Positions 17,820-26,606 are shown, numbered from the stretch's first letter. The stretch is DNA of 64,000 bases from Candidatus Nanoarchaeia archaeon (GCA_028279655.1 JANQNH010000018.1:124001-188000); one strand, 5' to 3'. Program-made: numbers and translations. The notes: generated from the sequence alone by a model not told the origin.

Positions 17820-18227
17820 ATGGGGGAGAATAAGTTCGTGTTAACAAACCAAAGGTCTATTATCTTAGATTATATCAAAGATAATCATACTCATCCTACC
17901 GTAGATGAGATGTTTAATCATGTCAAGAGAAAGCTTCCTAGGATAAGCAAAAAGACAGTCTACTCTAACCTTAAATTCCTTGTTGAGAATGACCTTATAT
18001 CTGAGGTAAATGTAAAAGGGGTTCTAAGGTATGAACCAAAGATTGATCCTCATCATCATCTGTTCTGCAAAAGTTGCGGAAAAATTATTGATTTTGAGTC
18101 TGATAAGCTATTAGATTATTCTATGGGGCTGGCAAAAGGTATAAAGGATTTCCATGTTTACAGTACTGAGACTAATTTTTATGGTATCTGTAAGAGGTGT
18201 AAGGGGTTAAGAGATGGCAAAGTATGA
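17820..18227 (+). CDS. Fur-family regulator, PerR-like
   Basis: 135 residues: N-terminal winged helix (LTNQRSIILDYIKDN, HPTVDEMF, ISKKTVYSNLKFL) and a C-terminal dimerisation domain with DPHHHLFCKSCGKIIDFE and the final CKRC, giving the structural zinc site (two CxxC) and the HHH metal-sensing cluster. It heads an operon with a rubredoxin-glutamate synthase and rubrerythrin, both typical of peroxide defence in anaerobes, so a peroxide-sensing PerR role is more likely than iron or zinc sensing. The transcript looks leaderless. It overlaps the next gene by 14 bp. Confidence 0.88.
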   Translation: MGENKFVLTNQRSIILDYIKDNHTHPTVDEMFNHVKRKLPRISKKTVYSNLKFLVENDLISEVNVKGVLRYEPKIDPHHHLFCKSCGKIIDFESDKLLDYSMGLAKGIKDFHVYSTETNFYGICKRCKGLRDGKV

Positions 18228-19656
18228 ATGTGGCGGATGCGGGTACATCTATGATGAAGATAAAGAGGGAAAGCTCTGGAAGGAGCTTCCTGATGATTGG
18301 ATATGCCCTTCGTGTTTTTCTCCAAGGGACCAATTTAAGATAATAAAACAAGATATCAAGGTTGCAACGGCAAAAGGAGAGATAGAGGTGGAGGTTAAGG
18401 AGAAGATCGGTGGTGAGTACCTCTCCGAATGGAGCAGAAACTCTGATGATTTTGAGAACCACATGGCAGATATACATCGCATGGCTGAAACAGGAGAGTC
18501 TATCATAGAGCCGATGCGGACGAGAAAACCAGTAATCTCCTGGGACGATATACTTATCAAGGGTTCACAACTTGCAAGATTACCATTGGATAAAAAGGAT
18601 CCGGTAAATACTAGGACAATCATTGGGAAAAACGCTAAACATCCGATTGAGCTTCACCTTCCGGTATATATAAGCCACATGTCTTTTGGAGCTTTGTCAA
18701 AAGAAATTAAGATTGCTCTGGCTAAAGGGAGTGCTGCTGTAAGAACAGCAATATGTTCTGGAGAAGGAGGGATACTTCCAGAAGAGATGAAAAATTCCTA
18801 TAAGTATATCTTTGAATATATCCCGAACGAATATAGTGTTAATGAGGAGAACTTGAGGAAAGTCGATGCTATTGAGATCAAGATCGGCCAGGGGACAAAA
18901 CCAGGCATGGGTGGGCATCTTCCAGGAAATAAAGTTACGTCTGAGATTGCCAAGATAAGAGGTAAGAAAGAGGGGGAAGATGTGCGCAGTCCAGCTTATT
19001 TTAAGGATATCAGGAATAAGGAAGAACTAAAGGCAAAAGTGGAATGGTTAAGGAAAAGATCAGGCGGTAAGCCCATAGGGGTAAAGATAGCAGCCGGCCA
19101 CATTGAAGAGGACCTGGAGATAATCATCTATGCTAAACCAGATTTTATAACTATCGATGGAAGAGGGGGGGCAACAGGCTCATCTCCAAAGTATATCAAA
19201 GATGCAACATCCATTCCAACGTTATTTGCGCTTCATAGGGCAAGGGAGTTCCTGGATAACAAAGACGTTAAAGATATATCTCTCATAATAACAGGGGGCT
19301 TGCGTGTACCATCTGATTTTGTTAAGGCGCTTGCTCTTGGTGCAGATGCTGTCGCTATTGCAACATCTGCAATGATAGCTGCAGGCTGCCAGCAATATAG
19401 GCTATGCAATACAGGAAAGTGCCCAGTGGGGATCGCTACCCAGGACCCGAAGCTAAGGAAAAGACTGAAAATAGAGATATCTGCTAATAGGGTTGCAAAT
19501 TTCCTTAAGGTCTGCATGGAGGAGTTGATGAATTTTGCCAGGATCACAGGAAACGACGATGTTCATGGATTATCTTTGAAAGATATATGCACGACAAACT
19601 CTGAAATATCTGATCATACGAAAATAGAACATGTTGGAGGTATAAAAAATGACTAA
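18214..19656 (+). CDS. Rubredoxin-FMN glutamate synthase domain fusion protein
   Basis: 480 residues. Residues 1-45 are a complete rubredoxin (C6, C9, C31, C34). From about 95 follows the archaeal-type glutamate synthase catalytic domain (GltB central part, FMN barrel): HMSFGALS, GEGGILPEE, IKIGQGTKPGMGGHLPG, the FMN-binding TIDGRGGATGSSP, and the 3Fe-4S cysteines in CNTGKCPVGIATQDP. No glutaminase domain is fused. The reaction may be glutamate synthesis with a partner amidotransferase, or a related FMN-dependent redox reaction. The fused rubredoxin suggests that it supplies or takes electrons. It sits between PerR-like and rubrerythrin genes, overlapping both. Confidence 0.9.
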   Translation: MAKYECGGCGYIYDEDKEGKLWKELPDDWICPSCFSPRDQFKIIKQDIKVATAKGEIEVEVKEKIGGEYLSEWSRNSDDFENHMADIHRMAETGESIIEPMRTRKPVISWDDILIKGSQLARLPLDKKDPVNTRTIIGKNAKHPIELHLPVYISHMSFGALSKEIKIALAKGSAAVRTAICSGEGGILPEEMKNSYKYIFEYIPNEYSVNEENLRKVDAIEIKIGQGTKPGMGGHLPGNKVTSEIAKIRGKKEGEDVRSPAYFKDIRNKEELKAKVEWLRKRSGGKPIGVKIAAGHIEEDLEIIIYAKPDFITIDGRGGATGSSPKYIKDATSIPTLFALHRAREFLDNKDVKDISLIITGGLRVPSDFVKALALGADAVAIATSAMIAAGCQQYRLCNTGKCPVGIATQDPKLRKRLKIEISANRVANFLKVCMEELMNFARITGNDDVHGLSLKDICTTNSEISDHTKIEHVGGIKND

Positions 19657-20170
19657 AACAGAAGAAAATCTAAAGGCTGCTTTTGCAGGAGAAAGCCAAG
19701 CGAGGAATAAATACAACTATTTTGCAAAGGTTGCATACAATGAAGGGTATAACTATATCGGAAGGATCTTCGAGGAGACTGCTTTGAATGAGATGCAACA
19801 TGCAAAGGATGAATTTAAGCTGCTCAATGGGATCGGGGATACAAAGGCAAACCTGAAGGAAGCGATAGAAGGAGAGAACTATGAGACCACAACAATGTAT
19901 CCTGAATTTGAGAAAGCGGCAATAGAAGAAGGAAATAAGGATGCTGCACAGCTATTTAAGCAGATCGCAAAGGTGGAGAAAGAGCATCGTGAAAGATATA
20001 AGAAACTGCTTAAAAGAGTAGAGGAGGGAACTGTCTTTAAGAGAGATAGGCCTATAAGATGGAAATGCAGCAAATGTGGATTCATCCATGAAGGAACAGA
20101 ACCCCCAGCAAAATGCCCGTCCTGTAAGCATCCAAGAGAATATTATGAGCCAGAGGATATGGACATTTAA
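19649..20170 (+). CDS. Rubrerythrin
   Basis: 173 residues: N-terminal four-helix diiron domain (FAGESQARNKYNYFA, the EETALNEMQHAKDE helix, and EKEHRERYKKLL) and a C-terminal rubredoxin domain (WKCSKCGFIHEG and KCPSCKHP). Rubrerythrin reduces hydrogen peroxide to water in anaerobes, taking electrons from rubredoxin. The fused rubredoxin of the preceding gene is a possible donor. It overlaps that gene by 8 bp and is the last gene of the PerR operon. Confidence 0.95.
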   Translation: MTKTEENLKAAFAGESQARNKYNYFAKVAYNEGYNYIGRIFEETALNEMQHAKDEFKLLNGIGDTKANLKEAIEGENYETTTMYPEFEKAAIEEGNKDAAQLFKQIAKVEKEHRERYKKLLKRVEEGTVFKRDRPIRWKCSKCGFIHEGTEPPAKCPSCKHPREYYEPEDMDI

Positions 20171-20381
20171 ATGCCTTTTATCTCTTCTTTTTTTATTTGA
20201 CTTCTATAATGAAAGATAAATCAATTTACTCTCCCTTTTAAGATCATTTAGAAATACTGATCTCTTTTTATAGAACCTAGTGTTACTATGAAACTGATGA
20301 TTTTCTTGATACTAATATTGAGGTGCTCGATAGAACAAGAAAGAGGGTTTGTGGCTTCAATCCGAAACATTTATATACTAC

Positions 20382-20411
20382 TATGTATTACCTAATACTA
20401 AATAATACATA
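20382..20411. promoter_or_regulatory. PadR-type operator
   Basis: TATGTATTA (20382-20390) and TAATACATA (20403-20411) form a perfect 9-bp inverted repeat with a 12-bp spacer. It contains the ATGTA...TACAT core known for PadR operators. It lies just after a TATA box (TTATATA at 20371) and 9 bases before the padR start, so it would cover the transcription start. Confidence 0.8.
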
Positions 20412-20420
20412 AGATGGAAA

Positions 20421-20735
20421 ATGGACACCCAGTTCAAGAAAGGAGTGATGGATCTTTGCGTCCTGTCTCTTGTAGAAAAAAAGGATTATTATGGGTACGA
20501 ATTAGTCCAAAAGATTTCGCAGATGATCTCGATCTCAGAGGGGACGGTCTATCCTATCCTGAAACGGCTGAAGAATGAGGGCTATCTTGAAACTTACCTC
20601 AGGGAATCAAGAGAGGGCCCTTCAAGAAAATATTATTCGCTAACAAAAAAAGGAAAGATGAAAAGCAAAGAATTAAACAATGAGTGGAGCGGATTTATAA
20701 AAAAGATAAATAAGATCTTAGGAGAAAATGGATAA
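20421..20735 (+). CDS. PadR-family transcriptional regulator
   Basis: 104 residues, the full PadR winged-helix domain: [24 protein letters not shown], then the recognition region [19 protein letters not shown] and the wing [14 protein letters not shown]. The usual short C-terminal helix is present. It is the first gene of a three-gene operon with a HAAS-type membrane protein, a common PadR pairing in which the regulator controls an envelope-stress-like module. The 9-bp inverted repeat just upstream implies autoregulation. Confidence 0.92.
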   Translation: MDTQFKKGVMDLCVLSLVEKKDYYGYELVQKISQMISISEGTVYPILKRLKNEGYLETYLRESREGPSRKYYSLTKKGKMKSKELNNEWSGFIKKINKILGENG

Positions 20736-21582
20736 AAAAGAATTTTTAGAGGCATTGGAAGAGAGGCTTATCGGGGTTTCAAAAGAGGATAAAGAGGAGA
20801 TACTGCAGGATTATGAAGAGCATTTTAAGGCCGGAAAGAGAAAGAAAAGAACAGAGGAGGAGATCTCAGCATCCCTTGGAGAACCAAAGGAGATTGCTAA
20901 AGAGATCAGAAGAGAACTTTCAAGCAAAAAAGAGGGGGAGGAATTAAAATCAGAAGCAATAGAGACCTGGATTTCTCTTAAGAATTTTTCTAGACATGCC
21001 TTTAATGAAACAAGAGACAGGATAGATGAGATTTCAGAAAAATTTAATCCTGAAAAGATCTCTCACTGGATATGGGTCGCTTTGGCTCTTGTTCTGTTTT
21101 TTACATTTCTATCAGTTCTTGGGAGGGGTTTTTTCTTTTTATTGACTTTGATAGTTTTCGTCTTTTTTGGGATTGGATTCGTGAGCAGGAAGGACCTTAA
21201 GTCAACTATAGAGAAGAAATCTAATAATCGAGATAAGAAACATGAAGAGAAGAGCGTAATAAAGACCATTCTTATCTTATTATTCAATATCCTTTTTTTT
21301 GTATGGGTATGGATAAGCTTGTTTTTTGTGATTATATCTTTCTGCATCTCAGGAATCGTAATGATCATTGTGGGAATTTTATTATCTATCTTTTCTGTGT
21401 TTTCCCTAATAAAATATTCTAGCCTAATGTTAAATGACATCCTATTTTCAGGCTTGTTTGCAGGATTCGGCATCTTAATCCTAGGGGTATTGCTTACAAT
21501 CCTATTCGATAAGGTCATCCAGCTATTTTTCAGACTTACAAAAGAATACCTTAGATTAAACCAGGAGTTAATAAAAAAATGA
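20728..21582 (+). CDS. DUF1700/HAAS-domain membrane protein
   Basis: 284 residues. The first 65 form the HAAS-type helical signalling domain ([30 protein letters not shown], with [15 protein letters not shown]). About four to six hydrophobic segments follow ([78 protein letters not shown]). Such proteins are usually encoded next to padR, as here (8-bp overlap), and pair with a small adhesin-like protein. Role probably in sensing membrane state; the exact function is unknown. Confidence 0.85.
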   Translation: MDKKEFLEALEERLIGVSKEDKEEILQDYEEHFKAGKRKKRTEEEISASLGEPKEIAKEIRRELSSKKEGEELKSEAIETWISLKNFSRHAFNETRDRIDEISEKFNPEKISHWIWVALALVLFFTFLSVLGRGFFFLLTLIVFVFFGIGFVSRKDLKSTIEKKSNNRDKKHEEKSVIKTILILLFNILFFVWVWISLFFVIISFCISGIVMIIVGILLSIFSVFSLIKYSSLMLNDILFSGLFAGFGILILGVLLTILFDKVIQLFFRLTKEYLRLNQELIKK

Positions 21583-21989
21583 AAAAATACATAGTATATA
21601 TGATCCTAACTTCCCTGATGCTAGCCAGCTTCTTCATCTCAGGATTGTTTTTTGTTAATTCCGGCATGATTGATTTTCAGGACGGGGAGTTTGATGAAGA
21701 AAATGGGATTCGGTTTTTGGCAGATCTGGATACTCTACCCCTGATTAAGATCGATGCTTATGAAATTGATTTTCATTCACATGGGGAAATAATTGCGATA
21801 AGTAACGAGAGCATTAGTTTTTTCTCTTATCACGAAGATGAGGAAACCTTTGATTATGACGGAGACTCGTCCGGGTTTAGTGAAGGGGAAAGGATCGTAG
21901 TCTATTATAATTATCTGCCTGAAGGCGGGAAGAAGGTTGTAAGGATCAGGAGGGCTGATGAAAGATCCTTAATCACAGTGGAGGATTAG
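21579..21989 (+). CDS. Membrane-anchored extracytoplasmic protein of the PadR operon
   Basis: 136 residues: one N-terminal hydrophobic segment (IVYMILTSLMLASFFISGLF) acting as signal anchor, then an acidic exported part. It overlaps the DUF1700 gene by 4 bp. In related operons this place is held by a beta-rich DUF4097 protein; this one is much shorter, and I cannot confirm the family. The run EDEETFDYDGDSSGFSEGE may be flexible or bind cations. Confidence 0.7.
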   Translation: MKKYIVYMILTSLMLASFFISGLFFVNSGMIDFQDGEFDEENGIRFLADLDTLPLIKIDAYEIDFHSHGEIIAISNESISFFSYHEDEETFDYDGDSSGFSEGERIVVYYNYLPEGGKKVVRIRRADERSLITVED

Positions 21990-22095
21990 GAATATAATAA
22001 AGTTTCTGCACCAGAAGCCCACTGGAAAACCAATATGCTTTGTGTCAAACTGAAGAATAAAAAAGTTTATATAAAAATCTCCTTCTTATTCTTAT

Positions 22096-22335
22096 ATGGC
22101 AAAAGCATGTTTCAACTGTGGAAAGGATGGCAAGGATATGTATGGTTACACTATCTGCGATTCCTGTAAGTCTAAATTAAGATTATTTAAAGATGCAACT
22201 ATAAAGAAGTATAATTCTAGGGATTCTGATAAATTTTCTAAGGAGATCCAAAGAAGGCTGGACTTCATAGATAAGGATTATATCAAAAAAAGGATTAAGC
22301 TTTTGCATGTTCAGGAACAATTGAAAAATAAATGA
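22096..22335 (+). CDS. Small zinc-ribbon protein
   Basis: 79 residues: an N-terminal zinc ribbon (CFNCGKDG, then CDSCKS) followed by a charged helical tail. A TATA element (TTTATATAAA) lies about 26 nt upstream, with no ribosome site, so a leaderless start is likely. The paired CxxC spaced by 14 residues is consistent with one zinc. Function unknown; nucleic-acid or protein binding are both possible. Confidence 0.65.
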   Translation: MAKACFNCGKDGKDMYGYTICDSCKSKLRLFKDATIKKYNSRDSDKFSKEIQRRLDFIDKDYIKKRIKLLHVQEQLKNK

Positions 22336-22363
22336 GATCACCTATTTGATTATTGGGCTTTAA

Positions 22364-22441
22364 ATGGATTTTATAAGTAGAATCAGAGCAAAATTGAGAG
22401 AAAATGCTGATGATCTAAGAAAAGAGGCTATGAAGAAATGA
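22364..22441 (+). CDS. Possible 25-residue helical peptide
   Basis: A short ORF starting MDFISRIRAKLRENADDL that ends in ATGA overlapping the start of the DUF3795 gene. It is amphipathic and basic. There is no clear ribosome site. It could be a real coupled mini-gene or chance. Low confidence. Confidence 0.25.
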   Translation: MDFISRIRAKLRENADDLRKEAMKK

Positions 22442-22854
22442 ACCCGAAATTGATTGCTCCATGCGGTATGGATTGTGGAATCTGTGTAGGTTATCTCAGA
22501 GATAAGAATAAATGTCCTGGATGCAAGGAGATGGATGCGTACGAATCCAGTTATGGCAGAAAATGCATTATCAGGAGTTGTCAGACCCTAAGGAACAATA
22601 AAATGAAGTTTTGTTCTGACAGATGTGAGAAATATCCCTGCAGGAGATTGAAAGATCTGGATAAACGATACAGAACGAAGTATGGGATGAGTATGCTTGA
22701 GAATCTTGAAGATATCAAGAAGCTTGGAGTTAGGCAGTTCGTTAAGAATGAAAAGATCAGATGGAAATGCAGGAAGTGCGGGAGCGTTATCTGCGTGCAC
22801 AGGGATTTTTGTCTAAAATGCGGTGAGAAAAGATTAGATAAATTAAGAAAATAA
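22438..22854 (+). CDS. DUF3795 protein with extra zinc ribbon
   Basis: 138 residues. The first 100 match DUF3795: CGMDCGICVGYLRDKNKCPGC, then CIIRSC, KFCSDRCEKYPCRRL and the DKRYRTKYGMS segment. At least nine conserved cysteines suggest metal or cluster binding. The C-terminus (about 103-131) adds a zinc ribbon (WKCRKCGSVICVHRDFCLKCG) that the paralogue at 38222-38557 lacks. Function of DUF3795 is unknown. Confidence 0.85.
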   Translation: MNPKLIAPCGMDCGICVGYLRDKNKCPGCKEMDAYESSYGRKCIIRSCQTLRNNKMKFCSDRCEKYPCRRLKDLDKRYRTKYGMSMLENLEDIKKLGVRQFVKNEKIRWKCRKCGSVICVHRDFCLKCGEKRLDKLRK

Positions 22855-22860
22855 CCGAGT

Positions 22861-23154
22861 TTAGGTTTCTTCTTCTAAGAATGCTGATTCTGGTAACGGT
22901 TTGATTTTGTCTGTATCGATCTTTACACCCTGGAAAGGATGGGGGCATATAACCGTGCACTTATCTTTTATGCAGATCGAATCATAGGGGCAGTTCGACA
23001 TTGCCATATAATGAAATGGTGCCATACAGTCCTGATCTGATTTACAGCTTTCATCTAGCACTTCAATTATCTCATAGTCTTTTTTTAACTTTAAGAGAAA
23101 AAATACACATATAACCAACAAGATCATCAATCCAATTAGAATTTTTTTATTCAT
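22861..23154 (-). CDS. Membrane-anchored cysteine-rich small protein
   Basis: 97 residues from the ATG opening MNKKILIGLMILLVICVFFL, a single signal anchor. The outside part has seven cysteines, including ESCKSDQDC, SNCPYDSIC and CTVICPHP, likely disulfide-bonded. The open frame extends 18 codons further upstream without signal-like character, so the later start is preferred. It converges on the DUF3795 gene. Function unknown. Confidence 0.65.
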   Translation of the reverse strand: MNKKILIGLMILLVICVFFLLKLKKDYEIIEVLDESCKSDQDCMAPFHYMAMSNCPYDSICIKDKCTVICPHPFQGVKIDTDKIKPLPESAFLEEET

Positions 23155-23189
23155 ACTTTTTGTAGGATCTATTAGTTTATGTTTCAAAG

Positions 23190-23540
23190 TTACTTGCATT
23201 CCGTGCACACTGCTTTTTTGTCTACTAACCTTATCAGCTTCACTATCTTTTTCTCATCAATACTTTCTAAGGAGGGTATTTTTATATGCCTCATGGTCTT
23301 TCCTCCTCCTTCGAATAATCCTATCTCTTCTTTAGTTAATCCATTGATGGCAAAGCCAACATTGACATTATTCTTCAATGCTACAATATAGAATTTGCCT
23401 CCTGCGAATGCTATAACCCCCCATTTACTCTCTTCCTTGTAATTTTTTAATGTTTTTAAGAATATCTTTCTTACTTTCTCTAATATCTCCTTTTGAGGAG
23501 ATTTTTGTTTTTTTATGTATTCTTTTACTTTTTCATCCAT
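23190..23540 (-). CDS. DUF1801 (YdhG-like) protein
   Basis: 116 residues beginning MDEKVKEYIKKQKSPQKEILEKV, then KWGVIAFAGGKFYIVALKNNVNVGF, the DUF1801 core. These proteins resemble iron-chaperone frataxin-like folds in some annotations, but function is not established. The C-terminus ends in a short CTEC. A close paralogue is at 36556-36888. Confidence 0.8.
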   Translation of the reverse strand: MDEKVKEYIKKQKSPQKEILEKVRKIFLKTLKNYKEESKWGVIAFAGGKFYIVALKNNVNVGFAINGLTKEEIGLFEGGGKTMRHIKIPSLESIDEKKIVKLIRLVDKKAVCTECK

Positions 23541-23596
23541 TTTCCTTAAGATTACTTTAATGGTTTATTAATCTTATCTTATTGGTCTGGCCATAC

Positions 23597-23971
23597 TCAA
23601 CATCTTAAGCATTTTTCACATCTACCTTTGACTTCAATCTGAAAGCTTGAAATCGATCCGGGTATCTTATTTTTCAAGAAATCCAAGGAATCAACATCAA
23701 AATGGATTACTTTTCCAGTATCTTCACAGATAAAATGACAATGCGATCTTTTATCCTTAGAATATAACAACCGGTTATTGCAGGTATATGCATGGATCTT
23801 CCTATTTCTTCTTAAATCCTTTAGGAACCTGTAAATTGTTGCAAGCCCAACATCTGGATGTTTTTTCTTTACATTATTATACAAATGCTCTGCAGTAAAA
23901 AAATCTCTAATATTTTCCATTTCTTTATTGATTATCTCTTTCTGTTTTGTGTTTCTGGATTTCCTGGGCAT
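23597..23971 (-). CDS. Fur-family regulator, Zur-like (copy 1)
   Basis: 124 residues: winged helix (FFTAEHLYNNVKK, VGLATIYRFLKDLRRN) and metal domain with SHCHFICEDTGKVIHFD and a final CEKCLRC. It is divergent from a ZIP zinc transporter across a shared operator (23994-24016), and is about 60 percent identical by eye to the regulator at 27928-28302, which faces a ZnuACB system across the same operator. This context points to zinc sensing. The HxH of other Fur proteins is reduced to HCH here. Confidence 0.88.
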   Translation of the reverse strand: MPRKSRNTKQKEIINKEMENIRDFFTAEHLYNNVKKKHPDVGLATIYRFLKDLRRNRKIHAYTCNNRLLYSKDKRSHCHFICEDTGKVIHFDVDSLDFLKNKIPGSISSFQIEVKGRCEKCLRC

Positions 23972-23993
23972 TTATACACCTATCGAACCAAGC

Positions 23994-24016
23994 TTATTGA
24001 GAATGAGGATCATTAA
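23994..24016. promoter_or_regulatory. Zur/Fur operator between fur copy 1 and ZIP
   Basis: TTATTGAGAATGAGGATCAT starts the site, followed by TAA. It nearly equals the site at 28326-28348 (TTATTGAGAATGAGAATCAG, then TAA) and resembles the classic Fur/Zur box with its GAGAATGA/ATCA core. A TATA element (TATTTATAAATA) for the ZIP gene begins directly after it, so one site can control both directions. Confidence 0.85.
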
Positions 24017-24048
24017 TATTTATAAATATGCCTATTCTTTATTATCAT

Positions 24049-24816
24049 ATGAATATCATTTATCCGGTGGTTAGTGTATTCATAGTGTCTTTAGTTTCTG
24101 TGATATTTGCAATCCCTTTTTTAATGAAGAAAAAAATATCCAATAGGGTTTTACTTTTTTTATTAAGTGTTTCAGTAGGAGTACTACTTGCAACAGTCTT
24201 TATTGATTTCCTGCCAGAAGCAGTTTCACATAAGTATACCTTAGGATTAGCACTAAATCTGTTGTTGGGCTTTTTAGTAATGTTTATCTTAGAGAAATTC
24301 GTCCATTGCCACCATAATAATCAATGTGAAAAAGAAGACTGCGGCCATGGGCATGCTTATAATCTTGCGCCAATAAATCTCATAGGTGATGGAATCCATA
24401 ATTTTATTGATGGTCTGGTAATAGCCGGCAGTTATGCTGCTAATGTTACTTTGGGAATTGCAGCTACAATCTCAATTATTTTTCATGAAGTGCCACAGGA
24501 AATTGCAGATTTTGGAGTATTACTCTATTCAGGAATGTCTAAGAAGAAAGCATTAATATTTAATTTCTTGTCAGCTTTAACTGCAATAATGGGTACATTT
24601 TTTGGTTTAATATTAGTTGGCAGGCTGCATGGATTTACTGAATTTATCATACCATTTGCAGCTGGAAATTTCATATATATTGCTGCTTCTAATTTGGTTC
24701 CTCAATTACACAGACAATGCAAGTTGAAAGATACGTTTTTGCATGTACTGGCAATTGTGATGGGAATTGGGATAATTATATTAGTTACAATATATGGTCC
24801 TGCACATGGGCATTGA
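24049..24816 (+). CDS. ZIP-family zinc transporter
   Basis: 255 residues from the ATG at 24049, which lies about 25 nt after the TATA box; an in-frame ATG at 24028 is inside or next to the promoter. Eight membrane helices can be seen, with the ZIP signatures HNFIDGLVIAGSY in helix 4 and HEVPQEIADFGVLL in helix 5, which form the binuclear metal site. The His-rich loop CHHNNQCEKEDCGHGHAY lies between helices 3 and 4. It is probably induced at low zinc through the operator upstream. A His-rich lipoprotein follows 8 bp downstream. Confidence 0.93.
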   Translation: MNIIYPVVSVFIVSLVSVIFAIPFLMKKKISNRVLLFLLSVSVGVLLATVFIDFLPEAVSHKYTLGLALNLLLGFLVMFILEKFVHCHHNNQCEKEDCGHGHAYNLAPINLIGDGIHNFIDGLVIAGSYAANVTLGIAATISIIFHEVPQEIADFGVLLYSGMSKKKALIFNFLSALTAIMGTFFGLILVGRLHGFTEFIIPFAAGNFIYIAASNLVPQLHRQCKLKDTFLHVLAIVMGIGIIILVTIYGPAHGH

Positions 24817-24824
24817 GGTGAAAA

Positions 24825-25010
24825 ATGAGATATACAGTTGTTTTGATTTTGTTGGTTTTATTAATAGTTGGTTGTGATACGGAATTAGGCCATGGTCATG
24901 AAGACCACGATCATGATGGAGATGGAATCCAGGACCATGCACCTGAGGATCATCATGTATACCATATAGGGGAAGATCATCATGATGAAGAACATCATCA
25001 TGAAGATTAA
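24825..25010 (+). CDS. His/Asp-rich lipoprotein, zinc-binding
   Basis: 61 residues with a signal peptide (VVLILLVLLIVGC, a lipobox) followed by a mature part made almost entirely of His, Asp and Glu (GHGHEDHDHDGDGIQDH, HHVYHIGEDHHDEEHHHED). A GAGGTG ribosome site overlaps the ZIP stop region. It would be anchored outside the cell and capture zinc for the ZIP transporter. The same chemistry recurs as an internal His-rich loop in ZnuA (28392-29399). Confidence 0.85.
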   Translation: MRYTVVLILLVLLIVGCDTELGHGHEDHDHDGDGIQDHAPEDHHVYHIGEDHHDEEHHHED

Positions 25011-25171
25011 AGTTGAGTTTTTCTTTTTTAGTCTTAAGTCTACATAGGGTCTAACATCTAGCTTTGTTAAACTACCTGGCTTATGAAGTTGGAGAGGGGA
25101 AGTTATGACGGAAGAAATTTGGAGCATAACATTACAAATCTATTTAAAGTATTAATTATTCTCATATAGGT

Positions 25172-25750
25172 ATGGTTGGAGAAGCAATCACATCAGAAAA
25201 TAAAGAGGAAATAATCAATCAAACTAAAGAGAAAGGTGGTTACATTATACTCCAATGCGTAGATGGTGGGGTAGCAGAAATAGATCTATATGGGAATTCA
25301 ATTCCTAGACCGTCAAGAGGTGAACGATTATTTATTGAAGGAACAAACCATCCGCATGATAGGAAGTATATTTTGAGAAAAAGGAGACACTATTCTGATG
25401 TTACCGATTTTACCATAGATATTATGTTTGCGAGATTGGAGCTAGGAGATTATGAATTTATGATAGACTGTCCTTCTTCTATGCAGTTTACAATAGATGA
25501 AAAAACTGACCTTTATTTAGGTCCAGTAGGATTGAATATACTCATAGAAGTGCTAAGGGAAAAATTTATATGGGCGGTTCAAAAAGTAGGGGCAGTAAAT
25601 ATTGGGGAAAACGGAATAGACCAAATGGTTGCCTATGCATTCAAGGATCTAAGCACTGGAGAGGCTCTGGCACAAAATATTTCTGCTAATAACAGAACAG
25701 ACTCAATTGCTTATCCAGCTATTCTGTATAATCCTGGATCTTCAAGTTAA
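25172..25750 (+). CDS. Unknown protein
   Basis: 192 residues, soluble, not recognised. The ATG lies about 25 nt after ATCTATTTAAAG, so the mRNA is probably leaderless. Visible patterns: GGYIILQCVDGGVAEIDL, a basic RKRRHY stretch, and FMIDCPSSMQFTIDEKTDLYLG. The C-terminus has low-complexity NISANNRTDS. No transmembrane segment. It starts the region where small solitary genes alternate with folded intergenic elements. Confidence 0.6.
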   Translation: MVGEAITSENKEEIINQTKEKGGYIILQCVDGGVAEIDLYGNSIPRPSRGERLFIEGTNHPHDRKYILRKRRHYSDVTDFTIDIMFARLELGDYEFMIDCPSSMQFTIDEKTDLYLGPVGLNILIEVLREKFIWAVQKVGAVNIGENGIDQMVAYAFKDLSTGEALAQNISANNRTDSIAYPAILYNPGSSS

Positions 25751-25800
25751 ATGCTCTAATTTTCTGAGTAATAATTGAGTGTAACATCAGTTAAACTTTT

Positions 25801-25955
25801 AGATGACAGAGCCCGGAAATACCTTAGCGAGGGAAAGTAGAATTTTCACTTTTATTATGCATTTCTGCAGGAGGCAGACTAAAAAGTCGTGGGCTTTCTA
25901 TCTAGCCCTTCGGGCTTTCAAGAACATTTAATTAAGTGGATACATTCAACTTAAT
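25801..25955. other. Folded intergenic element with the CTGC/GCAG-ACTA module
   Basis: This lies in the 329-bp gap 25751-26079. Visible stems: CTGC (25865-25868) with GCAG (25874-25877), followed directly by ACTA; AGCCC-TTC-GGGCT (25904-25916); GCCC at 25811 can pair with GGGC at 25891; ATTAAGT and ACTTAAT arms at 25931-25955. The CTGC-loop-GCAG-ACTA arrangement recurs at four or five other gaps up to 38.9 kb. The remainder of the gap is the AT-rich promoter of the next gene. Confidence 0.55.
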
Positions 25956-26079
25956 AGATATTAAACAATATATTTAATGGTTAAGTGATATATTTATATT
26001 TTTTGTTTTTGTATAGTGTAATTAATAAGCGATAAATATTATAGTTATTTTATTAATGGATGGATCATAAGAGGTAAAA

Positions 26080-26553
26080 ATGGAAAATAAAAAAATAAAA
26101 GTTGGTCAAAAAGCTGTTGATTTTTGTTTGGAGGATTTCAAAAATAGAAAAATATGTCTAAAAGATTTTAAAGGAAAAAATATAGCACTTTATTTTTATC
26201 CTAAAGACGATACACCTGGTTGTACTTTAGAGGCAATCGATTTCTCTAAGCATAAATCAAATTTTCAGAAAAATAATACAACCATATTGGGTATAAGTAA
26301 AGACTCTTGTGAAAGCCATCAGAAGTTTGTTGATAAGCATTCTCTAACCATTGCTCTTCTATCGGATCCTAACTCTGAAGTTCAGAAGAGATATGGAGTT
26401 TGGAGAAAAAAGAAATTTATGGGGAGAGAGTTTATAGGAACAGTTAGGACAACTGTTTTGATTGACAAGAAAGGGATTATTAAACATATATGGGATAAGG
26501 TAAAAGTTAAGGATCATGCAGAAGATGTGCTTGAGCAGGCAAAGACACTATAA
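26080..26553 (+). CDS. bcp: Peroxiredoxin, BCP/PrxQ type
   Basis: 157 residues. The peroxidatic cysteine is in PKDDTPGCTLEAIDF, but the usual second cysteine five residues on (CTxExxxF/C) is absent, so resolution needs another thiol. The remaining family features are present: KDSCESHQKF, LSDPNSEVQKRYGVW and FIGTVRTTVLID. A cytosolic thiol peroxidase, likely part of oxidative-stress defence with rubrerythrin. AGAGGT precedes the ATG by about 6 bases. Confidence 0.92.
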   Translation: MENKKIKVGQKAVDFCLEDFKNRKICLKDFKGKNIALYFYPKDDTPGCTLEAIDFSKHKSNFQKNNTTILGISKDSCESHQKFVDKHSLTIALLSDPNSEVQKRYGVWRKKKFMGREFIGTVRTTVLIDKKGIIKHIWDKVKVKDHAEDVLEQAKTL

Positions 26554-26606
26554 AATGGAAAAAATTAAATATACTGATACCACAAAACACACCAGGGGGT
26601 GGTAAT

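Noticed and set aside
25095-25155. 17-codon ORF after GGAGAGGGG
   Set aside because: It has a plausible ribosome site, but its end overlaps the TATA region of the next gene and the peptide shows no features; it is probably chance.
25801-25921. RNase P or SRP RNA
   Set aside because: A GAGGGAAAGT stretch recalls the RNase P core, but the following conserved helices and the SRP Alu or loop motifs are missing.
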